24,426 nucleotides of DNA from positions 1 to 24,426 of the IMG/VR virus record IMGVR_UViG_3300032296_000307; one strand, written 5' to 3'. The notes under the pieces are model-generated. The model saw only the letters and a program-made list of their open reading frames with translations. It had not been told where the DNA came from and searched no databases. Position 1 is the first letter of the stretch. The number at the start of each line of letters is the position of its first letter. Positions 12,964 through 21,015 of the stretch are shown here, piece after piece. The DNA is from a virus. The position numbers were made by a program, and so were the translations under genes.

Positions 12964-14172
12964 TTAGCCCCACATCCGGACGGCCATTTGCGGACGGATC
13001 GTGCTGTAGCCATACAGAACGTCAATACGGCAAGGCATACGGTCGTTGTTGATGTCGTACTGACGAACAACGCGAAGCGAGATGCCGTTGTGTACCTGAC
13101 GCGAAGCCATGTCTACGCCCTGTGGGAGCAGAAGGTCGGCGGTTGCGAAGGTGATAGCATCCTTGTGGTATACGAGGTTCTGCGCGTACTGCGACGACGC
13201 TGCACCGACGAACACAACAGCCTTGCTGGTAGCAGGCAGAGCGTTGACGGTAGCAAGTGCGTGGTTAGCCGAGTACATCGGTGCAACAGTGATGCTGCCT
13301 GCGCCAGAGCCGTTGAGCAAGACATCAGCCAATGCAACGAACTGGAACAACGAACCTGTGCTTTCACGCGTCTGTGGGTTAACTGCATAGCAGTCAGCTA
13401 CAGTGAACACGTCGCCAGCCTTGACGGTGTCGTTGGCACCAGCGCCGGTGATGGCGATGGTTGTCGCGCCTTCCGACGTGACAGCAGCCGAAGTCGAACC
13501 GCCGGTTGCGTCGCGCGAACCAGTGGTGAACTGCTTGATGGACTGGGACATATTGATTTCGTCGAAACCAAGTACGCCAGTACCCATCATGCCGTTCTTG
13601 AACTGCTTGCTGATGGTGTCGGTTGGGTTGAACAAGCCCTTCATGCCTTCGACCAAGCCAGCGTTTGCGGCTGGGTTGACAGTGGCATAACGTGGCGACA
13701 TTACAGCAGCGTTTTCGTTCAGCTTCTGCTGTGCAGCAAGAAGAACAGCCGAAGTAGCTGGCGTAGTGCCGGGCGTGCCGACCGAGTTACCGATGGTTGC
13801 GTATGCGTTTGCAACGTCAGCGTCGATGCTGGAAGCAAGCTGCGAGATACGTGGCTTGAGAACGCGCTCTGCGAAATCGTCCAACTGCATGGTCAATTCA
13901 GCGGTCGTGAAGTTGACGCCGATGTGCTTCTGGTTGGCAACGGTCAGCGTTGTGAACTGTTCGTTGTCGTCCTGTACCTGAAGGGCTGCACCGTCGGTGA
14001 CAAGCGCACGGTCTGGAAGACGGATACGCAGAGTTGAGCCGATCTTGGCGCCTTCAACAGCAAAGCTGTCGTCGTACTGGCGGTTTACGTTACGTGTAAG
14101 CACGAGGTTGTTCTCAAGGATTTCGAGAGCCTTCCGCGTGATCATATCAATTGTTAAAATGCTATTGGACAT
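12964..14172 (-). CDS. major capsid (coat) protein, P22 coat type
   Basis: 402 aa (P22 coat is 430 aa). The N-terminal third is diagnostic for the P22 coat family: ILTIDMITRKALEILENN, RNVNRQYDDSFAVEGAKIG, LQVQDDNEQFTTLTV and FTTAELTMQLDDFAERVLKP. The C-terminus (VLYGYSTIRPQMAVRMWG) closes the HK97-type core. A Gly/Thr/Ala-rich segment (about 220-250) is likely the inserted beta domain. It builds the icosahedral shell around scaffold and portal. Ribosome binding site AGGGAATACCCC before the ATG, 14 bases after the scaffold stop, and a strong terminator behind it fit a highly expressed gene. Confidence 0.93.
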   Translation of the reverse strand: MSNSILTIDMITRKALEILENNLVLTRNVNRQYDDSFAVEGAKIGSTLRIRLPDRALVTDGAALQVQDDNEQFTTLTVANQKHIGVNFTTAELTMQLDDFAERVLKPRISQLASSIDADVANAYATIGNSVGTPGTTPATSAVLLAAQQKLNENAAVMSPRYATVNPAANAGLVEGMKGLFNPTDTISKQFKNGMMGTGVLGFDEINMSQSIKQFTTGSRDATGGSTSAAVTSEGATTIAITGAGANDTVKAGDVFTVADCYAVNPQTRESTGSLFQFVALADVLLNGSGAGSITVAPMYSANHALATVNALPATSKAVVFVGAASSQYAQNLVYHKDAITFATADLLLPQGVDMASRQVHNGISLRVVRQYDINNDRMPCRIDVLYGYSTIRPQMAVRMWG

Positions 14173-14186
14173 GGGGTATTCCCTAT

Positions 14187-14978
14187 TTAACGGTTACGTT
14201 GTGCCTCGAACTTCTTGATCTGTCTCAGCCGTTCTGCTTCGATCCATTCCGACGTACTCATCGACTTGGTCGAGCGAGGGTCGGTTGTATCGTACTGGCT
14301 GGTGCCAGTAGAACGTGCAGTGACAGGTGCAATCGGTGCCGGGGCGGTTGAAGTTTTCTTAACCGGCGGATTAGAAGCCAATCCGGCCTCAATTTTTCCG
14401 ATTTCCTTTGCTTGCAAGATCGGGTTCAAGCGAGAAATGCGATCAGCTTCTTTGGGGTTGGTGCCTAACCAATAAAGCAGGTCAGGGCCAACGTCCGAAG
14501 ACTGTATGCTTTGTGCCATGTATTCCGTGACAGGCAGGTTAGGATTGTAGGCGACTTGGTCGAAGTCGTCATATCTATCCCGCGCCGTTTCTTCACGGTC
14601 ATGGTACTGCTCAAGCAATGCCTGCTGTTCTTTAGCGGTTGCCCGCCGTTCCAGCAACACTTCCGCTTTATGCTCTGCCAAGGCATCGGCATAATCTTCG
14701 TAAGTGTCAAACTGCTCAGGAGTCAGATCGGTTGGCGCTTGCGCCGGTTGCCGAGACTGTGCTTCTGACAGCTTCTGTGCTTGCTCTCGTTCCCACTTGC
14801 GTTGTTCTCTCGCAAGTCGCTTGCCTACAATCGCGTCCAGTTCTTCTTGTGAGAAGGTCTTAGATGCTTCCTGTTCAGCAGGCGTTTCCGGCGTCGTGTT
14901 TTCTACAGGCTCGATTGCTGCCGTGGCTTCGAGTTCTGGCGCGGAGGCATCCGCTTCAATAGGAACATTATCGTCCAT
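14187..14978 (-). CDS. scaffolding protein
   Basis: 263 aa, hydrophilic and mostly helical. The acidic Ala/Glu/Pro/Thr-rich N-terminus is followed by FSQEELDAIVGKRLAREQRK, a motif typical of scaffold proteins in P22-like and other podophages, then Gln/Glu/Arg-rich coiled coil (AEHKAEVLLERRATAKEQQ) and a basic C-terminal helix (EAERLRQIKKFEAQRNR). A basic helix-turn-helix C-terminus is the coat-binding part of P22 scaffold (303 aa). It directs procapsid assembly and is then released. Lies immediately before the coat gene, as in P22. Its leader (14979-15063) is the longest gap in the array and contains two hairpins. Confidence 0.88.
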   Translation of the reverse strand: MDDNVPIEADASAPELEATAAIEPVENTTPETPAEQEASKTFSQEELDAIVGKRLAREQRKWEREQAQKLSEAQSRQPAQAPTDLTPEQFDTYEDYADALAEHKAEVLLERRATAKEQQALLEQYHDREETARDRYDDFDQVAYNPNLPVTEYMAQSIQSSDVGPDLLYWLGTNPKEADRISRLNPILQAKEIGKIEAGLASNPPVKKTSTAPAPIAPVTARSTGTSQYDTTDPRSTKSMSTSEWIEAERLRQIKKFEAQRNR

Positions 14979-14998
14979 GTTTAACCCTTAAAGAGTTC

Positions 14999-15015
14999 CT
15001 GATGAGCCGCATCAG
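14999..15015 (-). other. small hairpin in the scaffold leader
   Basis: CTGATG (14999-15004) and CATCAG (15010-15015) form a 6-bp stem with a 5-base loop, about 20 bases before the scaffold ATG. The likely Shine-Dalgarno AAGGG lies between the hairpin and the ATG, so folding here could affect translation initiation. Confidence 0.5.
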
Positions 15016-15027
15016 TACGGTTGTAGG

Positions 15028-15055
15028 CCAGACTACATCATTTGATGCAGTCTGG
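15028..15055 (-). other. 12-bp hairpin in the scaffold leader
   Basis: On the - strand CCAGACTGCATC and GATGTAGTCTGG pair over 12 positions, one of them G-U, with an AAAT tetraloop. It starts 8 bases after the stop of the 90-aa gene. No U-run follows (CCTACAACC), so it is not a normal terminator. It could be an RNA processing site, a 3'-end stabiliser or a protein-binding operator. Confidence 0.7.
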
Positions 15056-15063
15056 CAATATCG

Positions 15064-15336
15064 TTAAACTTCTGCTTCTGGCAGTGCTGCCGGCGCGTTC
15101 TTGGCTTGCTCTGCGGCATACGCAGCTACCACTTCGGCAGTGTGCGTTGCGGCGCAGACAGCCTGCACGCGGGCGTCTTCGGCGCTGTAGTCATCGCCGG
15201 GGGCAACAACGTGACGGCTGAAAGTGCCGCTGATTTGTTCTCCGTCTTCAAGGATGGCAGTCTTGACGCGCACTTGCACAACGCCGCTTTCAAGGACTTC
15301 AATCTTATCAACCACTACGTTTTTCTCTAAAGCCAT
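15064..15336 (-). CDS. 90-aa conserved small phage protein, unknown function
   Basis: Begins MALEKNVVVDKIEVLESG and has VQVRVKTAILEDGEQISGTF, then HVVAPGDDYSAEDARVQA and an Ala-rich helix. I recognise this type from many tailed phages, where it commonly lies beside tail fibre genes; its function is not known to me. A beta-rich N-terminal half is followed by an Ala-rich C-terminus (VVAAYAAEQAKNAPAALP). Start supported by AGGAGAAAGAAA before the ATG. It closes the receptor-binding cassette and precedes the scaffold leader. Confidence 0.82.
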   Translation of the reverse strand: MALEKNVVVDKIEVLESGVVQVRVKTAILEDGEQISGTFSRHVVAPGDDYSAEDARVQAVCAATHTAEVVAAYAAEQAKNAPAALPEAEV

Positions 15337-15381
15337 TTTCTTTCTCCTGTTTCCAGCCCAGCTATCCCGCCAGACATTAGG

Positions 15382-17226
15382 TTATTGAATAGTGTGTAAT
15401 CTAAAAATTTCAGTGCCAGCAAAGTTTGTTCCGTTTCCAGAACGCACAATTACGTTAGGCACTGACAGCGTTGTGTAAATGCCATTGGCTGCAAGAAATG
15501 TTGCAGCAGCTTGGTTGGCAGCGGTGACAACAACATAAGCGTTAGACGCTACGTTTAACGTGGCGCTGGGAACAGTATAGGCTGCGGTGGCTGCGCCCAT
15601 CGTTGCGTCTGCTACAATGTCTGTGCCGTTATAGCTGTTGCCTTCACCGAATGACGTGGCGCTAATTGAGCCAATGCCGACAGTGGCTGATCCTTCAATG
15701 CGGTTGTAACGGTATTTGTTGCTGGTTGCGTTAGTCTCAACAATGCCTTGCGCCGTCACAAACAACTGATTGTTGTTGACATTGGAATTTTGCATATATG
15801 AAGATACAATTCCAATTCGCGTATTGGTCACGATATTATTGCTGATAGAGGCTTCTTGAGCCAATATGCCGCCGCCGTCAGCGTCTAGTCGAATAGATGC
15901 CGTTGCCGTGGACACTTGTGCAGCAGTCCATGTTATAGACCCATCAACAACCGTTGCACCTGATGAAGTAGGCCATGCAGGCTCACTCCCGCCAGAAGTC
16001 CCGCCAGAAGACGTGCCATAGTAGAAACCGTTTGGTGTTGTCGGTTTTACCGACGCAACCCCATACGCCGTTCCTGAAGCCCAAGTAGGGATATTGGCAA
16101 TCGGATCAGTCGGAGCAAAACCGTCAAGCACGTTTCCAGTTATCTGGATTTGCTTTGATACGCCGAACGAAGCGTTAACGTAAATGCCGTCAGTAACATA
16201 TATGCCGGCCAAATTACCGCAAAACGCAGTGTTGTTGCGGATGGTGGTTTGGTCAAAGTCGCTGGTAGCACCAAAAACAGCGATGGCTCCCTGACCGCAA
16301 TTCAAAAATGTGTTGCCAGAAATGTCGTTGTAACCACCAAAGCGGCAAGCTGCGCCGCCGCCGTAATTTGAGAAGTTATTGGTGATCTTGTTGTTTGCGC
16401 CATCGCAACGGTAAACAACGCCAACAGTCCCTGTTTGGTTTGTGCCGGGGATTGTAGACGTATTACCGATGACGCTGTTGCCGTTTATTATATTGTTGTT
16501 GCCATTCAAATAGGCCAACTTTTCGTATGGCTTCTCAGCGATGTTTCCTTCGACAATGGAGTCGTTTCCATCACTAAAGAAAATGCACTGGACGTACATA
16601 CCGCCGCCAGCACTAGGAACAAAGTGGTTATTACTAATGATGTGACGGTCGCCATCACTGACACGCACACCGAAATAGGCCGTGTCCGTATATGTCGTAG
16701 GGCCGCCGGTAAAAGTGTTGTTGATGATTTTGCCGTTGTTCGACCCGACTAAATGTACCCCTACTTTAAACGGAGTATCTACAGTCAGGCCATCTAAAAC
16801 AAAATAGTCGCCTGTGACGCGCATGAGACTAGGCAGCGTAGCGTCGGTTCCCGTGTTGACCGAATTGGTTGTGCCATCGCCCTTCAACCCACCATTGCCA
16901 GTAAACTTTACGTTATCAGCAGTGACGTAAAAAATCGTCGGTGGGTTGGCTTGGATTGCTCCAAAAGTAGCCTTTACAAAACCGTCAAGGACGACGGTCA
17001 TGCTTTTGTTAATTTCAATGGCTGTTGACAGGCCGCCGCTAGTGTTGATTTCATAGTCTAACGCGCTGGTTGGCAAATACAACGTACCGCCTTCAGGTGT
17101 AGCTGCAACTGCTGTTTTGAACGCTGCAAGGTTGGCTGCTGCGCTGGCGCTCGACGAAACACCATAGTCGCCTGCGTTCACCGCTGCGTCTTGGATCATC
17201 GAGTAAGTTACTTTGGTCAGCGACAT
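15382..17226 (-). CDS. beta-helix tailspike-like protein with inserted carbohydrate-binding-like domain
   Basis: 614 aa. Repeated Asn/Gly turns such as NNGKIINNTFTGG, IVEGNIAEKP, NNNIINGNSVIGN, NKITNNFSNY and ASISNNIVTNTR show a right-handed parallel beta-helix of the pectate-lyase type. The N-terminal cap resembles pectate lyase 3 proteins (DYGV...AFKTAVAATPEGGTLYLP). At about 379-436 a separate module interrupts the helix (TWASGTAYGVASVKPTTPNG, then SGGSEPAWPTSSGATVVDG and SITWTA). This Trp-rich pattern recurs in phage tail proteins and is probably a small beta carbohydrate-binding unit. No P22-type head-binding domain is present. It likely binds or cleaves host polysaccharide. Ribosome binding site AGGAACCGCC before the ATG. 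Confidence 0.85.
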   Translation of the reverse strand: MSLTKVTYSMIQDAAVNAGDYGVSSSASAAANLAAFKTAVAATPEGGTLYLPTSALDYEINTSGGLSTAIEINKSMTVVLDGFVKATFGAIQANPPTIFYVTADNVKFTGNGGLKGDGTTNSVNTGTDATLPSLMRVTGDYFVLDGLTVDTPFKVGVHLVGSNNGKIINNTFTGGPTTYTDTAYFGVRVSDGDRHIISNNHFVPSAGGGMYVQCIFFSDGNDSIVEGNIAEKPYEKLAYLNGNNNIINGNSVIGNTSTIPGTNQTGTVGVVYRCDGANNKITNNFSNYGGGAACRFGGYNDISGNTFLNCGQGAIAVFGATSDFDQTTIRNNTAFCGNLAGIYVTDGIYVNASFGVSKQIQITGNVLDGFAPTDPIANIPTWASGTAYGVASVKPTTPNGFYYGTSSGGTSGGSEPAWPTSSGATVVDGSITWTAAQVSTATASIRLDADGGGILAQEASISNNIVTNTRIGIVSSYMQNSNVNNNQLFVTAQGIVETNATSNKYRYNRIEGSATVGIGSISATSFGEGNSYNGTDIVADATMGAATAAYTVPSATLNVASNAYVVVTAANQAAATFLAANGIYTTLSVPNVIVRSGNGTNFAGTEIFRLHTIQ

Positions 17227-17235
17227 GGCGGTTCC

Positions 17236-18150
17236 TTAGACTAGGTAAGTCATGGCAAAATATATGGTGGAAACGGCAGGGCTTGTGTTACCGTAAACCG
17301 TCGCACCAGAAATTGCGGTAATTGCCCCCGAAGAATTGAGGCTGCTTGAGTTCATGGAGCCGCAAGCAGGGCCTGCAATTGCGTAGGGAATGTTCGTAAA
17401 TATAATTCCGGGGCCAGCTAGTGCGATTGAACCTGCGCCTGACAAAGTTCCGGTGATAGTTACTTGATTGCCTACGCGGGTATATCTTCCAGTAGAACTG
17501 AAATCGCCGACTACGGTAAGGCCACTACCTTGGTTTGGCGTCCAAGTGCCTTCCTCATAGTCATTCAGCAATTCGCTGGTCATGCCAGCCGCGTGCGTGT
17601 TTGCGCTGAAGTCGATGCCTTTGCCAGCAGTGCCGATTACGAGGTTGCCAGTAGAAACAGTTGCATTACCAGAAACATCTATGACAAATCGAGCAGCGTT
17701 TGCTGTGCCTAGCGCCAGCGTATTATCCGCAGATCGGTATACAAAAGCATCCGCGCTAGGCGCGGAAATATTTGCGCCGGGGATGAACGCACCTGTTATA
17801 GTGACGTTTCCGCGGACAATAGCTGCGCCTTCTACATCAATTTTTGCGCCGGGGTTATTTCGCCCAAAACCAACTTGGTCGGTGCTTGCGTCGCAATAAA
17901 TAAGGTTATCGTCGGTGTCACCACTTACGTTAAAATCCAAATCAGCTTTAGCTGAGTTGAAACGGAACGTGCCGCCATTAAAATTAATATTCCCGGTCGA
18001 TGTTAGTGCGCCAGTGGAAACGGCTTTACCTGTAGTCAAATTATCTACCGACACTTTTACAGTGTTGCCGCCTTGCACAATAGGCAGGACTTCAGTTCCC
18101 GCTAAAGGGGTGGTCGCGCCAGTTAAAGCAGAAATCTTTTTATCAGCCAT
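17236..18150 (-). CDS. tail fibre-like protein
   Basis: 304 aa. The opening MADKKISALTGATTPLAGTE and VLPIVQGGNTVKVSVDNL is a known start of phage tail fibre or tail-associated proteins. The middle is made of beta repeats (GNINFNGGTFRFNSAKADLD; NATVSTGNLVIGTAGKGI). ELLNDYEEGTWTP (193-205) marks the C-terminal domain, a signature seen at the ends of many phage fibres, followed by beta strands likely to form a trimeric tip. Start supported by AAAGGATTAAATT. It lies between two beta-helix proteins and may be a linker or second receptor-binding protein. Attachment to the virion is not evident from sequence. Confidence 0.82.
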   Translation of the reverse strand: MADKKISALTGATTPLAGTEVLPIVQGGNTVKVSVDNLTTGKAVSTGALTSTGNINFNGGTFRFNSAKADLDFNVSGDTDDNLIYCDASTDQVGFGRNNPGAKIDVEGAAIVRGNVTITGAFIPGANISAPSADAFVYRSADNTLALGTANAARFVIDVSGNATVSTGNLVIGTAGKGIDFSANTHAAGMTSELLNDYEEGTWTPNQGSGLTVVGDFSSTGRYTRVGNQVTITGTLSGAGSIALAGPGIIFTNIPYAIAGPACGSMNSSSLNSSGAITAISGATVYGNTSPAVSTIYFAMTYLV

Positions 18151-18161
18151 AATTTAATCCT

Positions 18162-20531
18162 TTATGCTTCAGCAGCGCCAAAACGCTTCCATGTTCCGGG
18201 AGAGCCGCCAGTTATGCAAACAGTGCCTGTATACCCGCCGGCAGCCGTACCAGATGAATAGAATATTCTGTCGTTTGCGACCCAAGTACCGTTCGGGGGT
18301 GTAGTGCCAGCAGAAAGAAAGGCACTTCCGGCCAACCATTGACGAACCAAAATACTATTCACGGGGTCATAAGCGGATGCAAAGGGTACAATTTTCTGGC
18401 CTGTGTAAGCCGTACCCGCAGAACCTGTGTACCGGTTTCCATTAAAAACATTTACGGCGGTGTATACGCCATCCGAAGCCATTACAAAGGCAAAACCGCC
18501 TGTTACAACTTCGCGGCAGACATTATCAATAACAGATACGTTGGTAGCGGCGTTTTCAACATAAATGCCTAGCGTCTGATAATCTTCAGTGCTGCTGCCC
18601 ACAAAGCAGTTTTTCACGATAATGTTTTTGCCGCCTGAAATTCTAATTCCAGTTTTTGTTGACCACGAACTCCAAACGCCGTTTCTTTGCGCTTGTACGC
18701 TGTCAAGGACAATGTCTTGAGTGGTTGCGTTATCTCGAACGCCGACGCCGTCGCGTTGATTATAGTAATAATTTCCACGTAAAATATTTACGTTTTGGCT
18801 GGTTTCGTCGATGTACAACCCATAGTTATGGTTGGTGACGTTCGCGTCCTTAACGGTGACGCCATCGACAAAAAGCAGACGTATGCCGTCCTCATTAGTG
18901 TTTAGGCCTAAACCGTAAGTTGTAAATTGGTCTAAAGTTATGTCGGTTTGCATCAAAACGTCAAACATAGCTACATAGCCGCCAGAAACAGCCGCAGCTA
19001 CGTTATCTGCATATGCGTCAATATATGCCCCAAAAGAAGCAGAGTTAAACGCTTGAATATTTTTCGCGCTGTTTCCGCGGCACGCAAATGGTCGCACCGA
19101 CGTGGGCGCAAATTCAAACCCTACATCGCCGCCAGTATGATTGTACGCCGCATATGTAGTGCCTTGAACAGCTACGTTTTCGACTGTAATTCCGTAACAC
19201 GCGGACAATCTTACTGCGCGTGTACCTATGTCGGGCGCCGCTGATGGGTAAGATAGATTACCAACCGCAAGGTTACGGATGATTATGTTGTGAGGGTGCG
19301 TTGTAAATGCCGTACCAGCAAGATACGCAACTTTTGTAGCGGGTATGTCTGACGAATTTACAACGCCGACATTGCCCCAATCAAAATGTATGCCGCTGCA
19401 ATTAGCAGAACTAGGTATAACCACGTTTTCGATTATACCGTTATATATACCGCCGATACCCTGCAACACAGGGTTGTTGGCCCTAGTGGTGTGCAGCGTC
19501 ATGTTACGTACAAACCAGTTATTTGCGTATTGGTAATAGCCGGGGCTAGAGGGGGTAAACCCACCGTTATTTGGCTCACCGATTGAAATAGCTGCGTGGA
19601 ATATTTTTTGGCTGGATGGGGTCCCTGTTGAAATGGCGTTAAGTGTGCCATTCTCAATACCGGAATTGGTGCCAAGGCGGACGCCATAAACATTCCCGCT
19701 GCCAAGCGTCATGTTCCATGTAGCACCGCACATATCCACTTTTACGTTATCTTTAATAGCGGGCGCGGGGTTCATGGCGTATGTTTTGCCATTAACGCAC
19801 GTTAAATTACCGCCGCCGACTGAAACTAAATAATCTATAGCGTTTTGTATTGCTTGGTAATCGTTTGTTGAACCGTTTCCAATAGCGCCGAAATCTTTAA
19901 CCGAAACGTATTGAGATAATTTGGCCTCTACGTTGGTAATTGCGCCGTTGGTAAACGGCGGATCATAACTAACAATGGATGCGTCCACGGCGCCTGTGGT
20001 GCTTTGCACCGCCGTAGTAAACTTAACTTCCGCGCCGACGTGCAACCCTGACGTAAACGTCACGGTGTCGCTGTCTGTCTCCAGATAGCTGTCGCCAACA
20101 TACTGGTTTACGCCGTCGATGTAGACGGTCAGCGAGTTCGTGCCGGGCGTGTAGTTGATCGTCGAAAGGTTGAACACAGTCTGGCCGGCGGTGGCCGTGA
20201 TGACTTCTTCCTGCACCGTGTAGTTGACGAAGTTCGAGTTGACGCCAGTGATGTTATCGTAAGTGCCAAGCAGGATGCCTGTGGCTGTCTCGATGACAAA
20301 CTTATAGACCAGCCCGTCAGTCAGCCAAATCTCGCCGCCCGGTACGCGTCCTGCGCTATCCAATATGATAGGGTTGCTGTGAGGTGTAACGCCAGACGCG
20401 CTGGTGTACGTCGTCTGCGGCGTAGTCGTGCCGGCTGCGTAGGTGTAAATCTTGCCGCCCGACAGAATAACGCCGTTGTTATCAAAAAACTGCGCTGCAA
20501 AGCCGCCGATGGGTGAAGGGGTTACTGACAT
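18162..20531 (-). CDS. tailspike with P22-like head-binding domain and pectate-lyase beta-helix
   Basis: 789 aa (P22 gp9 is 666 aa). Residues about 10-100 match the P22 tailspike head-binding domain pattern (FFDNNGVILSGGKIYTYAAG, NPIILDSAGRVPGGEIWL). Residues about 105-175 form a second beta module common in phage fibres (TVYIDGVNQYVGDSYLETDS). VSVKDFGAIGNGSTNDYQAI (209-228) begins a pectate-lyase-3-type beta-helix that runs to about 700. The C-terminal about 50 residues (GTWVANDRIFYSSGTAAGG, SPGTWKRFGAAEA) are a small tip domain seen in other tail proteins. It likely attaches to the tail hub and recognises or degrades surface polysaccharide. No catalytic residues could be assigned. Confidence 0.88.
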   Translation of the reverse strand: MSVTPSPIGGFAAQFFDNNGVILSGGKIYTYAAGTTTPQTTYTSASGVTPHSNPIILDSAGRVPGGEIWLTDGLVYKFVIETATGILLGTYDNITGVNSNFVNYTVQEEVITATAGQTVFNLSTINYTPGTNSLTVYIDGVNQYVGDSYLETDSDTVTFTSGLHVGAEVKFTTAVQSTTGAVDASIVSYDPPFTNGAITNVEAKLSQYVSVKDFGAIGNGSTNDYQAIQNAIDYLVSVGGGNLTCVNGKTYAMNPAPAIKDNVKVDMCGATWNMTLGSGNVYGVRLGTNSGIENGTLNAISTGTPSSQKIFHAAISIGEPNNGGFTPSSPGYYQYANNWFVRNMTLHTTRANNPVLQGIGGIYNGIIENVVIPSSANCSGIHFDWGNVGVVNSSDIPATKVAYLAGTAFTTHPHNIIIRNLAVGNLSYPSAAPDIGTRAVRLSACYGITVENVAVQGTTYAAYNHTGGDVGFEFAPTSVRPFACRGNSAKNIQAFNSASFGAYIDAYADNVAAAVSGGYVAMFDVLMQTDITLDQFTTYGLGLNTNEDGIRLLFVDGVTVKDANVTNHNYGLYIDETSQNVNILRGNYYYNQRDGVGVRDNATTQDIVLDSVQAQRNGVWSSWSTKTGIRISGGKNIIVKNCFVGSSTEDYQTLGIYVENAATNVSVIDNVCREVVTGGFAFVMASDGVYTAVNVFNGNRYTGSAGTAYTGQKIVPFASAYDPVNSILVRQWLAGSAFLSAGTTPPNGTWVANDRIFYSSGTAAGGYTGTVCITGGSPGTWKRFGAAEA

Positions 20532-20535
20532 CTAA

Positions 20536-20697
20536 TTACTCCAGCAGCAACAAACCACCGTCCTCTTGGACGAGGTTGTCACCTATTTCAGTTAGCAGAT
20601 TGCCTTGCACGGTCGCGTCAGCGTAGCCAGACAGGAAGCTAATAATGCTTCCCAAGCCTAAAGCGATACCGTTACGGAGCGCGCCGCCAAAACCCAT
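20536..20697 (-). CDS. 53-aa protein before the tailspike gene, unknown function
   Basis: Found in the gap between the tailspike and the 101-aa gene. It begins MGFGGALRNGIALGLGSIIS, a short Gly-rich hydrophobic stretch, and ends NLVQEDGGLLLLE, a C-terminal pattern I associate with small proteins near podophage tail genes. No clear Shine-Dalgarno; the start follows the preceding stop by 3 bases (TGA TAG ATG), so it is probably coupled. Function unknown. Confidence 0.65.
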   Translation of the reverse strand: MGFGGALRNGIALGLGSIISFLSGYADATVQGNLLTEIGDNLVQEDGGLLLLE

Positions 20698-20700
20698 CTA

Positions 20701-21006
20701 TCAGTTCCGGTTGATTGGCTTGGCGTAAACGGTGCCGCCTGTTGACACTTGGATTGCACTTACGCGCCACGGTGCGCCAGTCGTGTTGGTTGGCAACACG
20801 AAAGGGATCGGCGTGAACGGTGGGATTGGCGTGCTGGCAGTCGTAGCGACCGCGCCGACGCCGACTTCGACGTAGCAGGCTTGGTCAGACCAGACGACTA
20901 CTCCCTGCGCTCCGGGCGCCCATGCGGACGTGTTACCAGCGGTGCCAGTGTAGGCTACGCTGTACGCAGGATAATCAGCTTTGCTTAGTGGGTTTAACAG
21001 TTCCAT
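20701..21006 (-). CDS. 101-aa beta-rich phage protein, unknown function
   Basis: Begins MELLNPLSKADYPAYSVAYT; Thr/Ala/Pro/Val-rich with strand patterns (QGVVVWSDQACYVEVGVGA, WRVSAIQVSTGGTVYAKPIN) and a Pro-rich turn (TPIPPFTPIPFVLP). No membrane segment. The pattern is known to me from small beta-sandwich-like phage proteins near portal or tail genes, and a head or tail accessory role is plausible. Ribosome binding site AAGGACGCGCT before the ATG. Confidence 0.75.
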   Translation of the reverse strand: MELLNPLSKADYPAYSVAYTGTAGNTSAWAPGAQGVVVWSDQACYVEVGVGAVATTASTPIPPFTPIPFVLPTNTTGAPWRVSAIQVSTGGTVYAKPINRN

Positions 21007-21015
21007 AGCGCGTCC

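Noticed and set aside
12931-14037. 368-codon open frame on the + strand opposite the coat gene
   Set aside because: It is the mirror of a clearly real gene, has an odd Val/Arg/Cys/Asp-rich composition, lacks a ribosome binding site and matches no known pattern. Long antisense frames arise from the codon bias of the coat gene.
14979-15063. Intrinsic terminator before the scaffold gene
   Set aside because: The 12-bp stem is followed by CCTACAACC on the - strand, not a U-run, so it is recorded as a hairpin of unknown role instead.
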